A DNA stretch of 22,291 bases from the NCBI GenBank assembly GCA_044230205.1, contig JBGARN010000076.1, positions 1 to 22,291 of the forward strand, read 5' to 3'. Positions 7,215 to 13,237 of this stretch are shown here, piece by piece. The notes under the pieces are model-generated. The model was given only the letters and a program-made list of their open reading frames with translations. It ran no database searches and was not told the origin of the DNA. Position 1 is the first letter of the stretch; every line of letters starts with the position of its first letter. The translations under genes were made by a program, and so were the position numbers. Origin of the DNA: JAEUTH01 sp044230205. GTDB lineage: Bacteria > Bacteroidota > Bacteroidia > AKYH767-A > OLB10.

Positions 7215-8996
7215 ATGAAACAAAAACTCTATTCACTAACAATGATTGCCATCGCAGGATTGTTTATGGCAACAAGTTCAAATGCACAATGGACACGGAA
7301 TGCTGCAACTAGTTCAACCTTCCTTACCAATGCAAACGATAATGTTGGAATTGGTACTAACACTCCCGCATTTAAGCTTGATGTTCAAAGTGTAGGCTCA
7401 GCTTCGCTGAATTTTAAATCATCAGGCGGTAATTCTAATATTATTATCGACCGTGCTAACTCTGCTGCTACTTCAGGTGTGAATTACCGCACAGCAGGCG
7501 TGCCCACATGGCAAACAGGAACAATTGCAACAGATAATTTTGCAATCAGGAATATTGCTTTAGGCTCTGCAGCTATGGTAATTTTAGCTACTAACAGTAA
7601 TGTGGGCATTGGCACAGCTGCTCCGGCTGAAAAATTAAGCGTTGCAGGTAACATTCTTGCCACAGGCAATGTTTCAGCAGGTGGTAATGTTAATGCCGCT
7701 GCTACTGTTTCAGGAGCTACCATAACTTCTACCGGTAATGTTAATGCAGTTAACTTTTTTGGAACCGGAAATCTTGATGTAAATGGTTATGTTGGTTTTG
7801 GTTCTGTTGAACAACTAACTGATGGTGGTGCTAACACAATTGCGTCTAACAGCAATTTTGTTCCTACTTCTTCATGTTCTCGCAACCTTGGAACAGATGC
7901 ACTTCGATGGAATGATATATTCGCCTGTGGAAACTTGCATGTAGGCACCACCACTGGTGTAGCAGCTCAACTATCAGTTTCAAATACAACTTTAGGTGGT
8001 ATTGCAGGAACAGGATCATTTCAGATTGGAGAAACAACAGCTTCCAACCTGGTAATGGATGGCAATGAAATCCAGTCAAGAAGCAATGGTGTTGCCAATA
8101 CTTTATTTTTGCAATTTAATGGTGGTAACATAGATGCCAACTTTGGTGGTGGTAATGCCATTTTCCGTGGAAATGTCGGCATTAATGCTACTAGCCCTGC
8201 TCAGCGTCTGCACGTTCGCCAAGATGTAGCTAATAGGGCAATTGAATGGCAACATGAATCAACAGCTGACTTTTGGACTGTAGGAATAGGAACTGCTACA
8301 TTAAATTGTCGCTTTGAATTTAATGGAACCGGCAAAGGCCAAATCAGTTCAGTAGATGGTACTTATTCAACTATTTCTGATGCAAGACTGAAAGAGGATG
8401 TTGAATCAATTGGCAACGTGCTGGATAAAGTTATGCAGTTGAACCCTTCACAATACTACTATACAGAAAGCAAAGCACGTGCTCAGCATAAATCGACCGG
8501 ATTTATAGCCCAGGAAGTTGAAAAAGTGTTTCCTCAAATGATTCATAATGATGATGAGGGTTACAAGTGGTTAAGCTATGCAGAATTTTCACCAATAGCC
8601 ATTAAAGCAATCCAGGAATTAAATTCAAAACTTGAAACTGAAAACTCTGACCTGAAACAACAAATTGCTGAGATGCGCGATTGCATCACATCATTATGCA
8701 ATGCAAGTGAATTAAAAAATTCACAGACTATTCAAGATGCTTCTTCTCCAAGGTTGGAGCAAAATCAGCCAAATCCGTTTAACCAGACTTCTGTTATTCG
8801 CTTTAACTGTGGTGATGCAAGACAGGCTCAAATAATTATTCGTGATTTGAATGGTAATCTGATTAAATCAATTAATGTGGTTGGCAAAACACAGGCAACA
8901 ATCAATGCATATGAGTTAGCCCAGGGAACTTATAGTTATACACTTGAACTTGATAACCGTAGTGTTGATACCAAGCTAATGGTGGTGACCAAATAA
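7215..8996 (+). CDS. Secreted tail-fibre-like protein with S74 chaperone domain and T9SS sorting domain
   Basis: The 593-residue protein begins with a signal peptide ending near SSNAQ. The long stalk has repeated NVGIGTNTPAFKLDV-like motifs (also NVGIGTAAPAEKLSV and NVGINATSPAQRLHV), typical of beta-rich fibres carrying a C-terminal S74 domain. The S74 (endosialidase-type intramolecular chaperone) domain starts near residue 386 with SDARLK, where S388 and K393 fit the known Ser-Lys self-cleavage dyad. It continues through GFIAQEVEKVFPQ and LSYAEFSPIAIKAIQELNSKLE, which leads into a short coiled coil. Residues about 510-593 are a T9SS type A domain (LEQNQPNPFNQTSVIRF... ending KLMVVTK). If the dyad cuts as in phage fibres, cleavage would separate the stalk from the sorting domain, which is a puzzling order. 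The protein is exported and probably surface-displayed or released; its ligand is unknown. Confidence 0.9.
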   Translation: MKQKLYSLTMIAIAGLFMATSSNAQWTRNAATSSTFLTNANDNVGIGTNTPAFKLDVQSVGSASLNFKSSGGNSNIIIDRANSAATSGVNYRTAGVPTWQTGTIATDNFAIRNIALGSAAMVILATNSNVGIGTAAPAEKLSVAGNILATGNVSAGGNVNAAATVSGATITSTGNVNAVNFFGTGNLDVNGYVGFGSVEQLTDGGANTIASNSNFVPTSSCSRNLGTDALRWNDIFACGNLHVGTTTGVAAQLSVSNTTLGGIAGTGSFQIGETTASNLVMDGNEIQSRSNGVANTLFLQFNGGNIDANFGGGNAIFRGNVGINATSPAQRLHVRQDVANRAIEWQHESTADFWTVGIGTATLNCRFEFNGTGKGQISSVDGTYSTISDARLKEDVESIGNVLDKVMQLNPSQYYYTESKARAQHKSTGFIAQEVEKVFPQMIHNDDEGYKWLSYAEFSPIAIKAIQELNSKLETENSDLKQQIAEMRDCITSLCNASELKNSQTIQDASSPRLEQNQPNPFNQTSVIRFNCGDARQAQIIIRDLNGNLIKSINVVGKTQATINAYELAQGTYSYTLELDNRSVDTKLMVVTK

Positions 8997-9034
8997 TTAG
9001 TTGAAAAAGTCAATTTTTCACATCTTTTAAAGTT

Positions 9035-9070
9035 GAAAGCCCGGCATAAGGTCGGGCTTTCATTTATTTA
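9035..9070 (+). terminator. Hairpin terminator after first S74 gene
   Basis: GAAAGCCCG (9035-9043) pairs with CGGGCTTTC (9053-9061) around a 9-nt loop. It is followed by a T-rich ATTTATTTA stretch and lies 38 bp after the stop codon. Confidence 0.75.
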
Positions 9071-9088
9071 ATTAATTAATGAATTATG

Positions 9089-9119
9089 TTGTTTTGTTAG
9101 AAACAAAATAGTAACATTG
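9089..9119 (+). promoter_or_regulatory. Candidate promoter for second S74 gene
   Basis: TTG at 9089-9091, a 20-bp spacer and TAACATTG at 9112-9119 (one mismatch to TAnnTTTG) resemble a Bacteroidota promoter. A TTTTGTT-AGA-AACAAAA inverted repeat at 9092-9108 fills the spacer and could be an operator. The leader would be about 190 nt, comparable to that of the first paralogue. Confidence 0.3.
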
Positions 9120-9220
9120 AAGCACCATTTAAACATTTCAAATTTTAAATCCTGAAATTGTAGCTAACTATTTCTCAGAAAAAAAATTGAAGTTTTATTT
9201 TATTGAATGTAAAAAAAACT

Positions 9221-9241
9221 TCAGCTTGCTATGCAAGTACG
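9221..9241 (+). promoter_or_regulatory. Shared leader hairpin element, copy 2
   Basis: TCAGCTTGCT is followed by ATGCAAGTACG; CTTGC and GCAAG pair around a TAT loop. It matches copy 1 at 7111-7132 except for the loop (TAAC versus TAT) and ends 75 bp before the ATG at 9317. Confidence 0.5.
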
Positions 9242-9316
9242 ATGGATTACCTCATACTTTTTTTAGTTCATTACTTAAAAATCATTATTTATTACTAACA
9301 ATTAAAAGCAAAAAAA

Positions 9317-10753
9317 ATGAAACTAAGATTCCAAACTATTTCTGGTTTGCTGGTTGCAGGTTTGCTACTGGCTAACACTTCAAATGCGCAATGGACACGC
9401 GTAGGCACAAACACTTACCTAACTAATACCGGTGATAATGTAGGTATTGGAACCACTACACCGGCCTTCAAGCTCGACATTGTAGGAACGGGAAATGCCA
9501 GCATGTCTTTTAAATCAACAACAGGTAATGCCAACGTGTTACTTGACCGCCCAAATACCACTACTACTGCAGGCGTTAATTACCGCACTGCAGGTACCCC
9601 TTACTGGCAAACCGGTATGATTAATAACAGTAATTATGTTGTTAGAAACCAGGCCCTGGGTGCCTCATCAATTTATTGCAGCTATACTACAAATTATGTA
9701 GGTATTAATACCAATTCACCTGATGCTTCGCTTTCTGTTTTAAATACAAGTTTGATCGGTATTGGCACAACAGGGTCATTCCAGATAGGCGGCTCAGCAA
9801 CTTATAATCTGGTATGCGATAATAATGAAGTGCAGGCTCGTTATAATGGTACTGGAAGCACCTTATTTTTGCAATATTGGGGTGGAGATTTAAGTGCTTG
9901 TGCTTCCGGAGGAAGTGCTAATATTTATGGTCCTACTTATCTGTCACAAACACTTAATGTAACAGGTAACACTTCATTAGGATCCAATTTATATGTAACC
10001 GGAAATGTTGGAATTGGCACTTCTACTCCTACATATTTTCTGGATGTTCGAGGCACAACTAGCTTTGGCCAATTCAAGGCATCAAGCTCATGGGCAGGTT
10101 TAATCATTGACAAAGCTGCATCAACTGATAATGGCTATGTAATTCATCGCACAGCTGGAGCTGACAGGTGGGTTGAAGGTACAATCGGAAATGAAGATTT
10201 CTGTGTTCGCTATTGGCCATCAGGTGTTAATGCGCTTACTATTAATACCAGTAATAATGTTGGAATTGGTACTGCATCACCAGGATATTTATTAGATGTA
10301 CAAGGACCTACAAGTGGTTCTTCTTATTACAACATTAACTCAAATGTTAATTATGTAGGAAGTTCAGACATCAGGGCACTATATGCCTCTTCTCATCCTG
10401 CTGATGGTTATGGTTATGGAGCTCAGTTATATGGTGGTTATTATGGTCTGTATTCTTATTGCAATGATGGTGCTTATGGATATGGCGTTGGTGTATACGG
10501 GGCAGCATCAGGTACTGCCGGAACTCAATATGGTGTTTATGGTTATGCATCAGGAGGTTCTACTAACTATGCAGTTTACGCTTCCGGTTTAACTTATTCT
10601 ACAGGTGGATACTCTTCTTCAGATGCTAAATTGAAAAAAGACATTCAGCCAATAGCTAATGCAATGGATATCGTTAATCAGCTTCAGCCCAGGACTTATA
10701 CTTTCAGAACAAGCGAGTATAACTATATGGGATTGCCCCATAAATTACACTGA
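9317..10753 (+). CDS. Paralogous secreted fibre-like protein, S74 domain truncated by deletion/frameshift
   Basis: The 478-residue reading frame is a paralogue of the preceding gene. It has a signal peptide ending TSNAQ, then QWTR, NVGIGTTTPAFKLDI, GVNYRTAGTPYWQTG, and more NVGIGT repeats (residues about 230 and 310). A Gly/Tyr-rich stretch (GYGYGAQLYGGYYGLYSY and following, residues about 360-430) is specific to this copy. The S74 domain begins with SSDAKLKKD (S435, K440) and runs to YNYMGLP, then the frame breaks and stops. The continuing sequence, from NYTEFIPILTQAVQ onward, is in another frame starting near 10743. The segment expected between (about 30 or more codons with the GLIAQ..VFP core) is missing. 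As read, the product lacks the S74 core and the T9SS tail, so it is probably a pseudogene or a local assembly error. Confidence 0.82.
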   Translation: MKLRFQTISGLLVAGLLLANTSNAQWTRVGTNTYLTNTGDNVGIGTTTPAFKLDIVGTGNASMSFKSTTGNANVLLDRPNTTTTAGVNYRTAGTPYWQTGMINNSNYVVRNQALGASSIYCSYTTNYVGINTNSPDASLSVLNTSLIGIGTTGSFQIGGSATYNLVCDNNEVQARYNGTGSTLFLQYWGGDLSACASGGSANIYGPTYLSQTLNVTGNTSLGSNLYVTGNVGIGTSTPTYFLDVRGTTSFGQFKASSSWAGLIIDKAASTDNGYVIHRTAGADRWVEGTIGNEDFCVRYWPSGVNALTINTSNNVGIGTASPGYLLDVQGPTSGSSYYNINSNVNYVGSSDIRALYASSHPADGYGYGAQLYGGYYGLYSYCNDGAYGYGVGVYGAASGTAGTQYGVYGYASGGSTNYAVYASGLTYSTGGYSSSDAKLKKDIQPIANAMDIVNQLQPRTYTFRTSEYNYMGLPHKLH

Positions 10754-11210
10754 GTTCATTCCTATTCTTACCCAGGCTGTTCAGGAGCAACAAAAACAAA
10801 TTGAAGCTAAAGATGCAAAGATTGCTGAACAGCAAAAACAACTGGATGCTATGAATGCACGCCTTGATTTGATTGAAAAATCAATGACACAATGTTGCTC
10901 TAACTATGTTCCTTCAAATGAAAAACAATCAGCTTCAGGAACAACTGATGCAGCACGTCTTGAGCAAAATCAACCCAATCCATTCAATCAGCAATCAGTA
11001 ATTAAGTTCTACGTGCCTACTAATTTCCGCAGTGCACAATTAATAATTACTGATCAGTCAGGCGCTCAATTAAAATCATTTAACATTACCAGCGCTGGAA
11101 TGGGACAAGTAACTATTAACGGATTCGAATTATCTTCTGGCAGTTATCTTTATTCATTAATTATTGATAATGTAAAAGTTGATACTAAGAAAATGGAATT
11201 GACCAAGTAA
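10659..11210 (+). pseudogene. 3' remnant of the second S74 gene: coiled coil and T9SS sorting domain
   Basis: The open frame can start at an ATG at 10659, but residues before about 10740 are out-of-frame reading of the upstream gene. The authentic part begins INYTEFIPILTQAVQEQQKQ. It continues through a coiled coil (QIEAKDAKIAEQQKQLDAM) and ends in a T9SS type A domain (ARLEQNQPNPFNQQSVIKF ... VDTKKMELTK) closely resembling the tail of the first paralogue. It is the displaced C-terminus of the gene starting at 9317. Alone it has no signal peptide, so it could not be exported. Restoring the frame would need an insertion of length 2 modulo 3 at the 10738-10743 junction. Confidence 0.78.
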
Positions 11211-11229
11211 TTTTTAAATTACATTTAAT

Positions 11230-11262
11230 AAAAAAGGCTGCATGGTTATGCAGCCTTTTTTA
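11230..11262. terminator. Bidirectional intrinsic terminator between convergent genes
   Basis: The 14-bp arms AAAAAAGGCTGCAT (11230-11243) and ATGCAGCCTTTTTT (11248-11261) enclose a GGTT loop. A- and T-tracts on both sides serve the + strand S74 remnant and the - strand subtilisin gene, which ends 17 bp further on. Confidence 0.9.
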
Positions 11263-11278
11263 TTTCAGTAAACTGAAA

Positions 11279-12919
11279 TCAGTTTTTAATAAACTTCAAC
11301 GTTTGGTGAAATTCATTTACACTAAATGTTACAAAATAAATTCCTGCCTGCAGGCTGGCTATAGGGATTGATTTTTCAAAATAGCCTTCGTTGAGTTTAC
11401 GGCCGGCTACATCGCTAATTACATAACTTTTAGTTCCGTCAGCAATTCCTGAAATATTCAATTGGCTATTTACAGGATTGGGGAAAATAAACATAGAATT
11501 GTGCTGATTTAGTATTTCAGGAGCATTAAGAATTGTGGCAGCAGTTGCAAAATCAGGAATGCCATAGCCAATAAGCGAATCGGGGTTGGTATAAATGGAA
11601 GCACTTTGCTTAATAGCTTCAATAATCTGCATGGCCGACAGGTTATAATATTTTTGCCACAGGCATGCTGCCAAACCTGCCACTACCGGACCTGAAAAGG
11701 ATGTTCCGCTTCCGGAATAAATATTTCCATCAAAAGGAGAACAGAAATAAGTGCCTGAACCCTGGGCAGCCACATCAGGCTTAATACGTCCGTCAACGGT
11801 TGGCCCCTTGCCACTGAAGTTTGCATAATTCTCAGCACTGTCAACCGCTCCTACAGCCAGTATGTGATCGGCATCAGCAGGCACACTGATATAATTCCAC
11901 GAACTATTACCCTCATTACCGGCACTGTTAATTACAACTATGCCACGTGAAGCAGCTATTGATGCAGCAATAGACATTGGTGCCGTATTACCGTCAAGTG
12001 TAGCATAGCTGTGATTATGTGCAGGGTTATCAAAAGTGGTATAGCCCAATGAAGTGCTGAATACATCAGCACCAATACTATCAGCATATTCTGCTGCCGA
12101 AGCCCAGTTATATTCTTCAATAATATATTCAGTGGGCGCATCTTCTGACCTTAATAACAAATACGAAGCCTGTGGCGCAGTGCCCATCAGCACTCCGGGG
12201 CTGTTAGCCGCAAGTATGGAGAAACAGGCAGCGCCATGGTAATGCTCATTAAATATATTGCTGGCGGGATTTACAAAATCTTTAGTGGATATAACCCTGT
12301 TTGTAGCCCAAATACTATCGAAAACGGCAATGGTATCTGCATTTAAAAATCCGGCATCCATCATTGCTATAATCATTCCCTGCCCCTGGTATCCGTCATC
12401 ATGCAAGACATCGCCATTAAGCATATGTACCTGGTTAAAGGATGCACCGTATTGTAATATCGTATTAGTTTTAAAGGGAGTTAAATTTTTTTGCTGTTGC
12501 TGAAATGTAATAGCAAGTTTGTCTGGCCTTTTTTCCAGTGTAGCTGAATTTGTATTATCAGGGCGACCAACATTCAATGAATTAACAACATAAGGCAGAG
12601 CCATTACAGATGCGAGCATTGCACTATCAGCTACTTCGATAGTTGCAACATTTAGCCATTTTGAAACATTTAAAATAGTTGCCCCGGTTGCAGCAACACC
12701 TTGCACGTAGGAGGCATTAACAGGAATATCAAGACTATCAATAGCAATGTTCTGTTTGGTGCGCCTGTCTATAGCATGCTGGGAAAGATATGCTGAAGGA
12801 TTACCAATAGAAAAAGGGGTGTTATTTTTATCAGTAAAATAGATGGCAAAGCGGTTTTGCGCAGTAAGGTTTAAGGTTAAAGAAATAAACAATAATATTA
12901 TTAAGTACTTCCTATACAT
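11279..12919 (-). CDS. S8 family serine peptidase (subtilisin-like) with T9SS sorting domain
   Basis: The frame extends upstream to 13006, but the start at 12919 gives a proper signal peptide (MYRKYLIILLFISLTLNLTA, then QNRF). It also lies just downstream of a consensus promoter element, so the protein is 546 residues. A propeptide-like region (to about residue 170) precedes the catalytic domain. The triad is intact: D188 in AMMDAGF, H228 in HYHGAACFS and S407 in SGTSFSGPVVAG. The oxyanion-hole Asn is in NSAGNEGN. Residues about 465-546 are a T9SS type A domain (MFIFPNPVNSQLNISG ... AGIYFVTFS). It is expected to be a secreted or surface-attached endopeptidase; substrates are unknown. It converges with the S74 remnant and shares its terminator. 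Confidence 0.93.
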   Translation of the reverse strand: MYRKYLIILLFISLTLNLTAQNRFAIYFTDKNNTPFSIGNPSAYLSQHAIDRRTKQNIAIDSLDIPVNASYVQGVAATGATILNVSKWLNVATIEVADSAMLASVMALPYVVNSLNVGRPDNTNSATLEKRPDKLAITFQQQQKNLTPFKTNTILQYGASFNQVHMLNGDVLHDDGYQGQGMIIAMMDAGFLNADTIAVFDSIWATNRVISTKDFVNPASNIFNEHYHGAACFSILAANSPGVLMGTAPQASYLLLRSEDAPTEYIIEEYNWASAAEYADSIGADVFSTSLGYTTFDNPAHNHSYATLDGNTAPMSIAASIAASRGIVVINSAGNEGNSSWNYISVPADADHILAVGAVDSAENYANFSGKGPTVDGRIKPDVAAQGSGTYFCSPFDGNIYSGSGTSFSGPVVAGLAACLWQKYYNLSAMQIIEAIKQSASIYTNPDSLIGYGIPDFATAATILNAPEILNQHNSMFIFPNPVNSQLNISGIADGTKSYVISDVAGRKLNEGYFEKSIPIASLQAGIYFVTFSVNEFHQTLKFIKN

Positions 12920-12941
12920 GTTTTCAGTGTTTTGTAAATGA

Positions 12942-12949
12942 CAAAAGTA
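12942..12949 (-). promoter_or_regulatory. -7 promoter element of the subtilisin gene
   Basis: On the minus strand this reads TACTTTTG, an exact TAnnTTTG match, 22 bp before the ATG. Transcription would start close to 12935, giving a very short leader. A clear -33 TTTG is not visible at the expected distance. Confidence 0.55.
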
Positions 12950-13237
12950 ACTGATTGTTTTTTCAGTTGAAAACTTAATAGCTGATGACAAGTCAGAAGG
13001 AAGCAATTTTTAATATGCCTGCATATTCAAATAATAAACAGAACTCTTTGTTAATTTGTTAGCCAACAAATAAGTCGTGTACGAAATCGACTCGAACTCG
13101 CTAAATTTAGTGCATCCTGCCGAATTGCTGGCATTAAAGTATCTGTATGTAAACACTTCAATGTACCAAATAAAAGTTAAACGTTATTTTATTGAATTGA
13201 AAATGCAAAAAAGCCACAGAGAATATTTCTGTATTAC
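12950..13237. other. Intergenic region upstream of the subtilisin gene
   Basis: About 290 bp without a gene. It contains a 16-bp perfect palindrome, AATATGC-CT-GCATATT at 13012-13027, which lies upstream of the subtilisin promoter and could be a regulator site. A weak terminator-like hairpin for the M43 gene is near its other end. Nothing else is recognisable. Confidence 0.5.
13207..13232 (-). terminator. Weak terminator after the M43-like gene
   Basis: On the minus strand, ACAGA and TCTGT (13228-13232 and 13216-13220) form a short stem, followed by GGC and six T residues, 5 bp after the stop codon. The stem is only 5 bp, so efficiency is doubtful. Confidence 0.4.

Larger units (their letters stand above)
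8997..9316. other. Intergenic region with terminator and leader of the second S74 gene
   Basis: The 320-bp gap contains the terminator at 9035-9061 and a TTTTGTT/AACAAAA inverted repeat at 9092-9108. It also contains a weak promoter candidate at 9089-9119 and the shared leader hairpin at 9221-9241. No separate gene is supported. Confidence 0.6.

Noticed and set aside
9187..9375. 62-codon frame in the leader of the second S74 gene
   Set aside because: It overlaps the real signal-peptide start at 9317 and the leader hairpin, with no protein-like features.
10383..10592. 69-codon frame nested in the second S74 gene
   Set aside because: It is an alternative-frame reading of the Gly/Tyr-rich repeat region, with no independent support.
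12920..13006. Extended N-terminus of the subtilisin starting at 13006
   Set aside because: The extension covers the exact -7 promoter box and hides the signal peptide, so the start at 12919 is preferred.
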